Of a stretch of DNA of 64,000 nucleotides, positions 25,201 to 37,615 are shown piece by piece. The notes beneath the pieces are model-generated. The model saw only the letters and a list, made by a program, of their open reading frames with translations, was not told the origin of the DNA and made no database searches. A program made the translations under genes and the position numbers. Origin of the DNA: Paragonimus skrjabini miyazakii (lineage: Eukaryota; Platyhelminthes; Trematoda; Plagiorchiida; Troglotrematidae); assembly GCA_014338405.1 (NCBI GenBank), contig JTDE01000024.1:291439-355438 (forward strand), written 5' to 3'. Every line of letters starts with the position of its first letter. Position 1 is the stretch's first letter.

Positions 25201-26285
25201 AGAGCGCGGTAATATCTGACTTCACCTACCTCCCAGCATACTAAGTCAGTAGATCGCTACGCCAACGCGGATAACTAGTTCATCACGTATTTGCGCGAAT
25301 TCAGTCAATGGGTGCATACACTTGGTGGGCCGTTGATCAGATGATACCGTCCGAGCTTTGTGTATGCAGATGGAAATCCCTCAAGTCGTTTCTTTTATCT
25401 ATCTTTCATTCACGATTTGAATGTATTTAAAATGTTTGTTTTAAGTTGTAGATAATGGGAGAAAATAAATTGCAAGAATTCAACAATACTCCCCTGTGTT
25501 CGTACATGACACTGAGGGTAGGTTAGAGTAAGTTAATTAGACGCATACGCATGTACTGCATGAATGTATCAGGGGAGATCAACTAGACTCAGGGTTACAT
25601 AAACAGGTAACAGGAATCTCATCACTCACACTAGATTGATAATCCCTTTCCGGACGACCCACCTGACATACTGCAGATGAACTGACCGATTAACTGGAGT
25701 CAGGTGGGCAGTAGATATCTGTAAACTTGCTCCGCCCACTCAGCTGTACACGGTCATCCATAAGAAGTAAACACAATATCATATCATATCTACATCACCA
25801 TCACCCCCACCTAATGGGCAAACGATTCGACCAATCAATTCAGATGACCAAACTACGGCAAATCCCGTGTGACCTCTGTTCCTTTGTTAGTGTGGTTTTG
25901 ATTACAACATTCCTGAGGAAGGCCATCCAAAGTGGTTGTAACGCACAGTAGTATAACTTGCTCATAACTTTGTGTTATCCTTAATCCGTTTATCAATAAC
26001 ATGTTAAACACGACGCTCAAACTGTTTGACTTCATTCTAACAAAATTTTATGCAGATATCTTACAAGTGCGTATTATTGTTTGACATCTGGACTCATAGT
26101 AGTTGCGTGGATAGGATATATATACTATATGCGTTCACATACTTTGGACGCCTCAGCAAGTCAATGATTACTTCACAGATTCCCAATGAAACTTAACAAT
26201 TCTGTAATGTTTTTTAGTGTTAAATGCAGCGTGCCGATATTTCTAACCGAACCCAACTATATTATTGCAAAAGGGTATGTACCTT
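22201..26285. other. No gene recognised
   Basis: A 16-bp palindrome (CTGCACTCGAGTGCAG) lies at 22261-22276. A minus-strand frame of 71 codons at 25010-25225 has no splice support. No copies of the window's repeats were seen here. Confidence 0.45.
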
Positions 26286-26773
26286 TCATACAAGTTGAAC
26301 ATCACCCAAGAGTGATCGCAGCTGTCACATTCCCTTAAAGTTTCCAGTCGGATCCTTTCGAAAAGAAACACTAGACTCGAAGTTCGCTCTCTTTAGAGCA
26401 GCTCGTCAGTAGTGCATATCATTGACACTGCAGCCGGAACTTGAACCACGGACACGCTGTTCACAAGGCAACCGTGTTTACCACTGCGCCAATGACCTCA
26501 CATTAGACACGGCCGATTTGTCATATGTGAACACTCAACCACTTTCGCTTGTGAGTAATTATCAGGTGGCCCGATCGCCTCTAGAGGAGACACAGTTACT
26601 GTCTGTTAACTCCAATCGATGACCCTTCGACTAGGACTTCTCTCCAAGTTGAAATCCCAAAAATAATTAAGTAGTTGAGCGGTACTTTGGTTGCTGATGA
26701 GTAGTAGGATATATTGGTTTTCATATAAATTGAACATCACCCACAATTGATCGCAGCTGTCGCAATGTCCATA
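26286..26773 (-). mobile_element. SINE copy joined head-to-tail to a partial second unit
   Basis: A nearly full minus-strand SINE runs from 26286 (tail) through ribozyme, B box (GGAACTTGAACCACGG) and A box complements to its 5' end near 26697. There, without any spacer, the tail of a second unit begins (GATGAGTAGTAGG, then TTTTCATATAAATTGAAC and CAATTGATCGCAGCTGTCGCA) and stops near 26773. In SINE orientation this is a partial upstream unit fused tail-to-head to a complete one. The same join is partly visible at 42.33 kb, which suggests templates that were tandem or circular RNAs. Confidence 0.75.
26368..26415 (-). ncRNA. Hammerhead motif, decayed (SINE at 26 kb)
   Basis: In minus orientation the stem I strands ACTA/TAGT pair, the core CTGACGA is intact, and stem II has the longer form (GCTGCTCT..AGAGC). 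GAAA has become GAAC, and the stem I end has changed (TAGTGT). Cleavage is unlikely. Confidence 0.55.
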
Positions 26774-27464
26774 ACGAAACACCTTCGAATATGTTGACTA
26801 CTGTGCACCACTGTTGTTGACAATTACTGTGACCAAATCCAACAAACTACCGACAACTAATCGCGATTTTCATTACGATAAATTGAACACAGTTAACGTT
26901 CAACTGCAGCTTTTGTATGTTAATGGGGCTTCTAGTTAAAACCCCACAGAAGAACGCGGTAACTATGCGTTCCACTCTTGTTAGAAGCAGACTGAAATGA
27001 CTTTTCCTTCTCAGGGAACCGAAGCACTATACATTAGCAAAGGTGGCTGAGCGTTCAGAGGTAAGAATTCGGTCCTTCTTAACATGATGCGCTGGTCTAA
27101 TTGAGTGTTTTGCGATAAAGTGGGCTTGGGTTCAAGTCTTGTCCGTGATGAGGACATGACCTGTTTAAGGATTGAACTGATAAAAACTCTGATGTATTAT
27201 TTTTTGTAATTCAGTTGAGATCTGAATACTATTATCAACCGCTGGAAGTCACTGTATGTAAACGGAATGCCCTATCAGTTATCGGTGACAGTGTTGAATA
27301 ATATTTTTTCATCTCTTTTACTGCATTTCTCGAATTGTTCTTTGTTTCACTAGTTTCTTCACGGTTGCTCATAAGCAAGTACTTTGGCTTGGCCAGCACA
27401 GCACACTTGACTAATCTCGTTCTTGGTATGCTGCAAAGCATGTCCTAACAGCGAATCTTGTAAC
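26774..27464. other. Spacer with one tRNA-like relic
   Basis: Near 27042-27138 there is an A-box-like word (GTGGCTGAGCGTTCAGAGG) followed by a good B box (GGGTTCAAGTC). The T-stem does not pair well and no acceptor stem was found. It is at most a tRNA-derived relic. The rest shows nothing. Confidence 0.3.
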
Positions 27465-27589
27465 AACTCATATAGGTTACTAATGAGTAATCGGGGATTT
27501 GGTTTATTTCAATTTGAACATCACCCGCAATTAATCGCAACTGTCGCATTCCCATAGACTTCCCAGTCGGTCCCTTTCAAATACCAGAA

Positions 27590-27637
27590 GCACTAGACTC
27601 GAGTTTCGCTCTCATCAGTGCAGCTCGCCAGTGGTGC
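27590..27637 (-). ncRNA. Hammerhead motif, decayed (left arm, 27.6 kb)
   Basis: GAAAC-TCGA-GTC and TAGTGC are intact, but the core reads CTGGCGA instead of CTGACGA and stem I has one mismatch (GCACCA). Not expected to cleave. Confidence 0.55.
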
Positions 27638-27884
27638 ATATCATCGCCACTGGCGGGACTTGAACCGCGGACACGCTGTTCATGAGGCAACCGTGTTTAC
27701 CACTGCGCCATTGATTTCACGTTAGGCACGACCGAATTACCATGTGTGAACGCTCAACCGCTTGTGAGTAATGATCAGGTTGCCCGATCGTCTCGAAATG
27801 GAGACACAGTAACTGTCCTGTTAACTCCAATCGATAACCCCGCGATCACGACCTCCTAGACAGTCCCGGCAGTGGCGATGATAT

Positions 27885-27929
27885 GCACTACTTACGAATT
27901 CTAATGAGAGCGAAACTCGAGTTTAGTGC
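27885..27929 (+). ncRNA. Hammerhead motif, decayed (right arm, 27.9 kb)
   Basis: GCACTA/TAGTGC stem I and GAAA are intact, but the core is CTTACGA, stem II has lost pairs (ATTCT against AGAGC), and the triplet is GTT. Not expected to cleave. Confidence 0.55.
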
Positions 27930-28019
27930 TTCTTTTCGAAGGGGGCCGACTGGAAAGTCTATGGGAATGCGACAGCTGCGATCAATTGTGGGTGATGTTC
28001 AAATTGAAACTCACATAGG

Positions 28020-29289
28020 GTCAAAATTTATTTAAGTCCTCATTTATATTCCCTTTTAACAAACGTTAGTTTTTATAGTCACCGGCCAGTCGGTGTTGGT
28101 AACTATTTTCGACTACAGTTATTTTTGTGATTGAGGATCTGTTTAGCTGACACCCCTATGTTTCGTAATCTTTTCATGTTTTATGCAACTGGTTGTTTGT
28201 TTAATCTTATGGTTAAATTGCAACCTGATAATGATATCAGAGCATATGACCGATTGTACTGCACCCCGTAGTCATATTGGACTTATTGATTGTCTTGCGC
28301 AGGCTCTTACAATTGGTTAGTAAACGAACGTGCAACATTTGAACACCGCTCGACTTCCGATATCGTTCGTTTCCAAATAAACTGTCCAATCGCCCAACGT
28401 CCACACATGTAAACATTTAGTTCAATGTGACTCAAATATTGTGTGCAAGAACGTGCTCATCGTTTGGTAAAATTTTCTTTTCCGCCACCAATGGTTGAAT
28501 GTATACACACAACAATTTGTGGATGAATAATGATTGCACCCTGTTTTGTATAAGTTGACTTACCTGTCTGGTCACCTGTCGAAAAATTTAATTCGGTTGT
28601 CTCCATTGTCTGACTGCTCGTCATGAAATGACCACGGCACTTTTGTACATCAACAAATCAAAGACAGACTGGAAATGGACTCACCTTGTTGACAATATAC
28701 GGAATGTCTGAGTTTGGATTTTTACATCTTCAAAGTCATATTGGGAAGAAAATCAATTATGATTGGGGTCGTAGCGTCCAAAATAAGCCATTCACTCAAC
28801 AAACTGAATAAGTAGATGGGCAGACCATTTTTAAACAAAGGCTGCTTTCCTAATATCTCGTTCGACATTTCTGTGTGAGACGAAAAAGTTGATATTGAGG
28901 TGAGTTTGTCGAAAGCGAGTTAAGTGAGAGTTGATACAAATACACAGTTTTCTCGTTCATAACTTGGATTATTGTGAAAAGCGAAAAATTCTTCCAAATA
29001 CTACACTGTGAGGCAGACCAGTAGTTATCCCCACAGTATACCTTGCAATATGGTCCCATCATCCAGAAAATTCAACCAGTGTTGTATGACCGGTTTGATT
29101 ATCGTAAGTAATTCTGACTGGAATGATGATCCTATGAGCCAGTGGTACAAAAACCTTTAACTTCTCGGTTAAGAACAGTTCACACCTGATAAGCCTAGTG
29201 CACTCTACCTTGTCATTTATCCACTCCAGTATGCATTCATTTCCAGTTTTTCATATAACTTTCTATCTTGAACGTACGGAAAATCAGGG
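28020..29289. other. No gene recognised
   Basis: Chance-length frames only and no shared repeats. Confidence 0.45.
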
Positions 29290-29360
29290 TTCTGGCTGGT
29301 TTCGAACCAGCAGCATACACGACTTGCCTTCATCCTACAAGCAGAGCCACTAAGACACGC
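29290..29360 (-). tRNA. tRNA-like relic with perfect T-arm
   Basis: On the minus strand 29311-29295 forms a perfect T-arm: stem GCTGG/CCAGC with a 7-base loop TTCGAAA, giving an exact B box. An A-box-like word (TTAGTGGCTCTGC) lies upstream at a tRNA-like distance. I found no 7-bp acceptor stem, so this is more likely a tRNA pseudogene or the head of an old tRNA-derived SINE than a working tRNA gene. It is not closely related to the hammerhead SINE. Confidence 0.35.
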
Positions 29361-32137
29361 ATGGAGCTCTAAGCTCTCACATTTAGTTTCAGTCATCCAC
29401 TTATCTGAATGTCTTGAACAGAATCCATGGGGTTTATTACTCCAGTATGATTTCCAAAACATTACCAGCTGGACTCCATGAACGCCACAGTTGATCACTG
29501 AACGCGTATTGTCTAAGTACAGCAGTACTAAACTTTCGCAGTGGCTTTGTAGCTCAGATGGCAGTATGCTATGTGCGTTTTTGCATGTTGTTTCAGACTG
29601 CAGTCGAAATTCAGATGATGCTGAAATTGTTCAAATTTAGATCTGTTCCAGATCAACAAATCTGTCAAACCACTTGATAGTTTCATTTTTTGCATACTGA
29701 GCACTTTTCGACGGATCTGGATGAATTTGACTAAATGTATCAGGATCAGAAGATGAAGGGATTGACGTCAGTGGTAAGGCCAGTAAGTTGGTTTCGATTT
29801 CATGACAGAAGGGGGCGTTTCAGTTTTGGAGATGAAATGTAGCTCTAGATCTAAGTAAGTGTTGGAAATTTTAAGGAATGTTCTAGTAAGCAAACGTCAG
29901 TTCTAATTTTTCTCTCCTTTCCATTTTGCTTAGCACGTGATCCAAATTTAATGCACTGTGTTCTGTTTTGACGTATATATTAGTATGTTTACTCTGCAAG
30001 TATTGCTTCTAAGTGTAACTAACCATCTTACTAATTGTCGTACGATCAATGGCTACATAATCTGTCTAAATAAACCGCTTCTTCCTCTTTCATCTTGACG
30101 ATTGGCGGATTACCTACCTGTTAATCAGTCTCTACCGGATGCGTTTAAGGAACTACTATACTGGTCAAAGTTGACGTGTGGCAAGCTCTTCAGACTTGTA
30201 ACAGACGAGGACGTTTAACTAAACATAAAACGCCCCTCCGACTTGACGCCTTTCAAAATAGTTTACCTGTTCTCGGCGAACTTCGGACATCGATAGTGCC
30301 TCAAAAACGGATTCATCGCATTTCGTTTACTGAAAGCAACCTGTCCTCTTAATCGTACCGAAGGAGGCCATGCCGTAAAGTCTCCTAGAAAGGCTATATT
30401 TTGTCTGCCGGGAAGTTCTCTGGTTCCGGTACAGGTCGTCATGTGAATTGATTACCTCGCTGTCTGTTGCACTGATATCGCACCCGCACATAAGCATACC
30501 AATTTGGCTGAATAGGCGCCTTAGTTAAGTGTTGTGGTGTGTTGTCCAATTTGAACTGGTCGACAGTTAGACATGTCTATCAATTCAAAAATGTGCTAAC
30601 AAGAAGGTCATTAAAGTCAAACAGCAATATGACTACTTTCTACTCACATGACAAGTTAACAACCCATACTGTTCCTGACGTAAACTGTATTCACAGTATC
30701 TATGAAGATAATGTGGGCGGGAAATATCTGCTCAAGTTTATGGCTGACATTTAACTTTACTGTGGTGGCTGTTCGAAGCAGTAAAGAGGCAGTCACACTT
30801 CCAACTTACTGTTTGCGACACCTCCTTAAGTGATGCAGATGAAGATAACAATCTTTCAAGAACTGTTTGCTTTCCTACAAAGCGACGAAAGTGTCCTTAT
30901 GAGTAAATCGGTTTGTTAACGTCAAAGTTTTGCATGTAACATTAAGAAAAGGGACTGGTTGCTGCTAGTGGTTCAGGCTTCCTGGTAAATGCCCGCCTCA
31001 CCGGTCTCCTTTAAACTGTTGAGTAATTTCGCTTGATATGATGTGTCTTCCTGCTGGTAGGTTAGAATGGGCTTTCTCATAATATGAACATGCGCCTCAT
31101 GGAGAATACGAATCATCCAAACAGTTGGATTGTGGTCTAAACTTATTAGAGACTAACCACAGCGCAGTACAGCAACAGACTCACAATTTTAACCACAAGA
31201 ACTGATTATGAAGCCGTTTTCATAAACGCACTGACAAAACTTTAGTTAAATAGGTCAGTATATTAAAAACGTCATTATCAGACAATAAAACGTGTCTCGA
31301 CTATCTGCTTCTTGATTCAATTTGTCAAAGTACCATGGTTATCTGGGTGTGTCGCAGTATTTCGACAACTTATTCAAATATCCCTGGTAGCTCAAACATG
31401 AAATATAATCAGCTATTTTCATCTTCCGTTGCTACAAATACCTGCCGGTCTGTTGACCCTCCCCAAAGAGAACGGTGTACTGTGCAAAACAAGAATGCTA
31501 ATCGGGCTAGGCATTTTGGTGACAGGCCATTAACGAAGAGATTTGACAGGTTACTACTCGAACTTGCCGACAAAAGCATTACCGTGCTGCTGTTTTCATG
31601 TACACCATGCTGGAGATGAGGCTAGTTCAGCTGGCCCATAGAAAGCTTTTGATGTAAGGGAATGTTTGGATGTATGCATATTGTACTAGAGAGTGAAAAT
31701 AACATCAGTACCTTCCAAAACGAATAAATAACATTTGAGTTTAACGCACGTCATCAATACATGTCGAACTGTACGGATGACTGGAGTTCTGCCTCTCAGG
31801 AGATCTATACTTGGCACTCAGATGAGCAACAATAAAATGTTTTAGTTGGTTTTATGTTCCTTCCAAGTTCAACTAAATCGAGACCAGTCAGAACATGTGT
31901 CAAACATGAGGTATTAGAATGTTACCTGTCAAAAATACAGACGCGTGACCATGTGCACTTGGACTTGTTTAAATGTGTGGGATCGATGTTAGAAAAGTCA
32001 ACAGAAAAATCTTTTAAATGCGTAAATCTCTAGAGGTTGCAAGGTAGTCAAGAACAACCAATTCATTGTGATGAAAGTGAGGAGGATATTCAACTGCATG
32101 TTTCGTTTATCAAGAATTTGAAATCACTGAACAGCAG
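29361..32137. other. No gene recognised
   Basis: An A-box-like word (GTAGCTCAGATGGCAG) near 29550 lacks a partner B box. A plus-strand frame of 94 codons at 31335-31619 has no splice or motif support. If the minus-strand gene at 32.1-33.5 kb continues, this may be its downstream intron. Confidence 0.4.
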
Positions 32138-32363
32138 CTAACAGAAATCTACTGAAGAGTGATACGTAGAGGACACTGTTGACGTGAGTTTTGAAAGCGG
32201 GATATGCACAAAAGTCGGGTCCTGGCAACTGTTAACAGAATGACGGAGAGCTTTGTTGACACTGGTGGGCTCCACCAGTGAGACGGGATCAACCCCACGA
32301 CTCGTAAATCTGTCAATGTTGTAACACATCTCGTGAACCGTACATTCCAAACCACTTGGACTG
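32138..32363 (-). CDS. Candidate exon 3 of minus-strand gene model
   Basis: A very strong acceptor on the minus strand (CATATTTTTTAG) opens a frame whose phase (one base completing a codon) fits the GG left by the previous exon, giving ENYRGSPSGLECTVHEMCYN across the junction. The frame continues through TSRGVDPVSLVEPTSVNKAL and SCQDPTFVHIPLSKL to a TAG at 32138. Four cysteines are present. Whether the stop is real or a donor lies just before it (TCA followed by GTAGAT) is open, and there is no clear AATAAA close downstream. Part of this exon looks like a B box (GGTTGATCCC) with a 9-bp hairpin (32260-32280). I read both as coincidence within coding sequence. Family unknown. Confidence 0.42.
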
Positions 32364-33189
32364 CTAAAAAATATGCGAGTTAATTTCTTGAACACTTTGA
32401 AAAATTCAATAGGTCAGTCACTCCTATTTGGTAAGCAGACAGACGAGCATTCACTAAGATCCGAGAGCAGGTTAAGAGTAAGTTTTCGAAGATAAGCTGT
32501 CCCAGTAACTATCAGTATATTAACGGACAGTCGTTGTCAATTGAATCAACTGCATCAACACTCCGCATGTCTAAAGCTTATCCACCACCCCACCGGACTG
32601 CAGTCATCTCAGACTTGAAACAAACACTGAGGCTTCTTCACTTAAAGAGACTGGATCTAACTGGAATTCACAGTAATCTCCAAACAAACTACCAGGCGGT
32701 GTACGACTGAAAATATTGTCTAACATATTGAAAAGAAAACCATTCACTATCGTACAATGAAAAATGGGAAAATCGTTATTTTCAGTACGGTTAGACGTAT
32801 TGAATTGCAGCGAGTTTCGGAGTGAGTGGTCAACTAAAAAAGAATCCTCGGCACAATGGGAAAGGAGAACAGCATTAAAGTTTGGATTCTGTAGAAAACA
32901 GTGTCCATATGTAGGAGCGATCCTATGCCAAAGAAACAGTAAGCCAAATGCTATAAAACGAAAAAATCGACAGAAGTATTACCCTGAAACCCAACTGAAT
33001 TGATAAGTTATGCGGTAGACATAGGCATTTAGGTGTGAACTTTGGACGGCTCGAAAAATAGTTATCTAGGTAGAACATGTGAAATGACTAACTATTGTGT
33101 TCTTTTCCAAGGGTACATTTGACCTCCCATTGATTCATGTAAATCTATAGCTCCAGTAACCAACTCCAGCCCAGTTCACAAACACCTAC
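32364..33189 (-). other. Inferred 826-bp intron
   Basis: It is bounded on the minus strand by the donor GTAGGT and the acceptor TTTTTTAG. The plus-strand frame of 79 codons at 32764-33003 inside it is taken as chance. Confidence 0.35.
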
Positions 33190-33396
33190 CCTCTGTAGTT
33201 CTCAGGTAGTCGAAATTGTTTCCATGTGAACATCTGCGTGGTTATAGTGTATTCACTGTCTGACATAACGACCACGCGAGATGGATGGTCAAACTGTTTC
33301 ACCCTACTTAAGATGCAAAAGTACATGGAGTTATGAGTCGTTTTACCATTATTTATTTGAGAAGTGCCGAATGATGGCAGCACAGAAAAAGCAAAG
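33190..33396 (-). CDS. Candidate exon 2 of minus-strand gene model
   Basis: The minus-strand frame reads FAFSVLPSFGTSQINNGKTT, then MYFCILSRVKQFDHPSRVVV and YTITTQMFTWKQFRLPENYR. It ends in AGAGG before the donor GTAGGT. The acceptor is TTTCAG at 33397, or TTATCAG six bases earlier. Both keep the frame, so either could be used. Entry and exit phase are both 2, which match the exons on each side. The protein looks like ordinary folded sequence, with no clear membrane segment or known motif. The composition reads as coding, but a database search would be needed for identity. Confidence 0.42.
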
Positions 33397-33466
33397 CTGA
33401 AACTGATAATCAAAGCCCCCAGAAAAAATCCGAACCTATGTATATTTAATGAGTTATGCGACTTAC

Positions 33467-33524
33467 CCTGGAGTCCTCATCCTGAGTTCATCAACTGAGT
33501 TATGTAGGACAAACTTCACATAAT
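33467..33524 (-). CDS. Candidate exon 1 of minus-strand gene model
   Basis: This is a short 58-base exon on the minus strand: two bases, 18 codons (YVKFVLHNSVDELRMRTP) and two bases, then the consensus donor GTAAGT (intron 33397-33466, 64-70 bp depending on the acceptor). The acceptor (ATCTCCTCAAAAG) is moderate. It must lie after an in-frame TGA, which leaves this AG as the only choice. Entry phase 1 fits the exit phase of the candidate exon at 44.5 kb, whose last base G would complete a GAT codon. Confidence 0.4.
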
Positions 33525-36500
33525 CTTTTGAGGAGATTGGTCAACCTGACGAATAATACCATGCCGATGAGTGGTGAGTTGACGTGTACAGTATGAGGTA
33601 AATGACACCATGGTCCATGTAAACACTAAATTAGAGAGTAGATTGGAGTTCACACTTTGACAGTGGTAAGGAAGCCCACCCTGACAAAACCAGTGGATAG
33701 AGCGATGTATATCACTCAGCCAGCACAAAACAGCCAACGATATATGACAAAATTAATGAATGGAACCGCTTAGATTCGGCTTACTGACCCTGGCCTTGCG
33801 TAACAGAAAGTAGAGTGTTCAGACGGATTAATTGTACACAACTCTGTGAAAACTTGGATAAGCTCAACTGTTTGGCCTACATGTAGTCTCAGTTTGCCAA
33901 AAGGATTAGTACGATGTGGCATAAAATACTGTTCAACTATTTGAGTTTGGGAAAAATTTCAAAAGGGCTGTAGTGGTAGCATACTAGTCACGCATTGATA
34001 TGTTCGCCTCGGAGCCACTGCTTTGGACACTTAGCGTCTTGTCATGTTTGACGAGTAAATAAGGTTCTTCCACCTTCAATGAGTTTAGAATTTGGAGTGT
34101 AGGCTGACTATACCATGGCGATAATTCGCTGATGGTGTGCAGCATAACTTCATTTAGAAAGAATCGGGGCAAACCCACGTTACTTGGCCCCTTGACTACG
34201 GTTCAGTATAACCAGTTTACTCACTCCAAAAGAAAAAAGAAGTCACCGAAACTACTGGCGAATTCATATTCTGAGTGTAGGGTGCGAAACATATTTCGTT
34301 ATTCCGGAAATCATATCGAAAACTTCCTGGTAAGTCAGTCCATCAAGAATCATGTGCTTAACAGAACAGCTCTGTAGAAAGTCAATAAATATAATTTCTA
34401 TTACACTATTAGTGGAGATACAGATACAACTGATTCGATTAAGAGACTGTAGTTGTCATAAGTTACAACCAAAAACTGATTTACTAGCTTTGATTGTTGA
34501 GTTTCAGTGCCCTGACACTTAGATGAAGGAATGAAAATGTCCTCGTGTAGCAGAGTGATGAACTACCTAAAACGTTGTTCAATCTTGTTACCCTAAGAGA
34601 TTAACTTAAGCACTTCCATCAAGATTGGCAATTCACTTTCCCCTGTGAAGGACAGCAAACAGCTGGTGTGCAATCCTATTTCCGTGGAACCCGTATGTTC
34701 GCAAAGTTCGGCTCATTTTTAAAGTAGGTTGTTGTAAGGATTACCTATATACAGGTTTTGATTGTTCCGTTCTCAAAACTAGGTTCCTTCTTGTCTTGTT
34801 CACACCATCGCATGTTAATCGAGACGAAAAAAATTGGTTCCGATTATTCGGATTCGTCTGAATATGCATTCGTATGTTGTGGACTAGTGTTTAAAACAAA
34901 CTGTAAAGGTCGCCTATTTTGTATGGGATGTGTGTATGGGATACTGTGAAAATCTCCTTACAAAGTTTTGATGTTCTGTCTGGGATTGAAGGTGGACACA
35001 AAACACTGCATTGTCTGGTTAAAACAATTTCTGGAATTTTCCAGTCTGCTGCATGAATCTATGCAAATGATATTGATTCAGTGATAGCTACAGAATAACG
35101 TTCGGATCTTTGACTCATTCAATAAATTCACATACAATAACTTCTGATAAGCTGTACCTCGAGCATAATTCAGGGATTGCTAAAACCTCCGTAAAAACTA
35201 CTGTCACATCCGAATCATTTGCTTTCATATTCAAGACAGGTCAAATAAATTGTTCATGCTACTTTTGTGGATATTTCCACTTTTTCGATTGTTACTGCAG
35301 CACGGTACGACATTCAATGATCCCAAAATGCTCGTCAGCCGTGTACAATTCACCTAATAAGCTCTAAAACACAATAGCGAAGGCCCAGTAATAAGTTAGG
35401 ATATTATTTACCTACTAAACACTGATTGTGCTGCCCACAGAGGCGCACCGATCGCTCTGTAGAACCAATATCAATGTAAAACCAAACAACTAGGGTTGAA
35501 AGGATGAACTTTTTTTAATTAGTAATTGATTCTGTGCTTTACAATTGCGAATAGTTTAGTGAATTTCAATTTACAGAGAAAATTATATAAAACAAGGTTT
35601 CATATTTTCACATATCCGCTCAAAATAGACCAGCCACTTTGAAATTTACCAAAAAGAATAAAGTTCCATTGGCTTGGAAAGAGGACACCGCTTAATGTTT
35701 AACTGTGTTGATCCGGTTTTCTTCATGAGTCAAAATCCTGGTCGTAGCAAACATACGCACTGAAGATAAGCTTAAACCAGTGCGAAAGTTGAGTCGAACA
35801 ATTAAGCTCGACGGATGTTGACTGAGCCATCGGGCTACATGTGATAGTTTCTGTCTAGGATGAGTAATTTTTAAGTTATATCATGCAACTCCCTGGTCAT
35901 CTCCCGGTAATGATGTCTCAACAATTTTGCCCAGTATGTCGTGAAATGGCACTGAATAGTTCGCTGAGTTTTAGTTGGAGCATGTTAGTAATGACGTTCG
36001 TGTAAGTGAAACAGAAAGGTCTCTTAATCAAAATCACTCATGTACAAACACAACGTCTGACAGCATTTCCAACAGTCGCCCATCTACTTCAATTTGATTG
36101 TGTTGCTTGCGTGTAGCACGAACTGCGGTTTTCACATGAACTTGAGACACATTAGAAACTCACGTGGTATTGAATTTCCAGACAAGTCCGTGTGTTTGAT
36201 CTGAGGAAGTTTAGATTCCTTATACGGACAGTGAATGGCTTTAGACTGCATCGGCCAACAAAAAACCATATCAAATTCGACTAAGTTTATCTGTGCTTAT
36301 CAGTTGGCTGTATTATACTTTCGAACAGTGTGAACCTTTTGCTGTGTATTCATGTGATCAGAGTTTCATTCAGAATCGAACTGAATCTTCCAACTTTTTC
36401 ACAAGTACGATTGCTTGTGATTCAAATCCACGATGAACATTTTCCAATTATCATTCATACACCGCAGCTAAAATTCATTTGTTTGGGCTTTCTTCTAAAA

Positions 36501-37615
36501 AGCAAGAAGCACCGTGGGTAAAAGCTGTGTAAGCCGCGGGCAAAAAATTTAGACTAAGACACATACCGAGGTTGTTTAAATATAAATATATAATCAACTG
36601 ACAACATTTTTCATTCATACTAAGTAAAACTATTGCCACGAGTCATTAATTTGTCCTGTGGCTATCATCCTACTGCACGATAGTGCGATATTTTGAAAAA
36701 AATATATATATATAACTGGTCATTTTTAAAGTTCAGACCTAAAAGCTATTCTTGTAGTCAAGCATACATCGAATTGTCCCAAACATTCGATGAGCTTACC
36801 ACAAGATAACAGAAAGAAAAACACCCACTGTTTTGATCTGATGCATTTGTAGTGGGCTAAACATAGATGATGTGCTTATTTGGAGAAACAATTTAAAGAC
36901 TCTACGGCAAACTGCATTGGTGGTGTATTTTGTATACTACTCAATTCTGACTTGATTTATGTGAACGACTGATGAAATCCGAAGAGTCTTAGGTTTCCTC
37001 TGATCTGACTGCCAAATAACACATCAAGTGTGAACATCCGCCTGTGTGAGGTGATAACACTTTCTTGTAGTGTCGTACGATTCAAGCTAACAACATTTCG
37101 TGTCAAATACTGTTTGCAATCTTTAAAGGTCAAAAGAAGTCCAGTTCCGTGTGTAAAGATCACGGAAAATAATTATGTGATTATCACCAGCAATTGTCAA
37201 CGGACACCACGTATGAGCCAGGTCTTCAGTCCGTAGTTAGTTTGGACAGTGTACGCTTTTTCGGTCAATGAAACTTGTTAAGACAGTCTTTCATGGACCT
37301 TATCTAATTGGCAACATGATTTTCAAAGTCGTCTCCGGGAGCATTTACTTTCAAAAATGTCCAGTTGCGTAATTTCTAGAAGTCTATGAACATTATCTTA
37401 CGGCATATTTTCTGATTAATTCTACTCCGACTTCGGAAGTATTATTTAGATCAGTGCTTTCCAACTTTCCATTTTCAGCATACCATGCTACGTCTGTCTT
37501 AATTCACATATATCATATTAATTGTAAAATCATAGCGATTGCCCTTGGTCACGTTATTTACTACAGTACACTATGGCATTACATATATACTCAACTATCA
37601 GTAGGATGAGCGAGC
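33525..37615. other. No gene recognised
   Basis: Frames at 34132-34377, 35110-35367 and 36957-37163 are 68-85 codons with no matching splice pairs. A short A/T microsatellite (AAAAAAATATATATATATAA) lies near 36695-36715. If the 44.5 and 33.5 kb exons belong together, this is intron. Confidence 0.4.

Larger units (their letters stand above)
27465..28019. mobile_element. Composite inverted SINE with target duplication
   Basis: It is flanked by AACTCATATAGG (27465-27476) and AACTCACATAGG (28008-28019), a 12-bp target duplication with one change. The left part is a long minus-strand SINE from tail through ribozyme, B box (GGGACTTGAACCGCGG) and A box to the 5' region. After about 27860 the sequence switches to a plus-strand partial copy starting inside the B-box region (AGTCCCGGCAGTGGCGATG) and running to the tail. 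The two halves share inverted sequence from the B box to the tail, about 145 bp, so a transcript could fold into a long hairpin. Confidence 0.8.

Noticed and set aside
32260..32310. 9-bp hairpin (CACTGGTGG/CCACCAGTG) next to a B-box-like word, read at first as a tRNA-like element
   Set aside because: It lies inside a phase-matched candidate exon, and no A box is found at tRNA distance.
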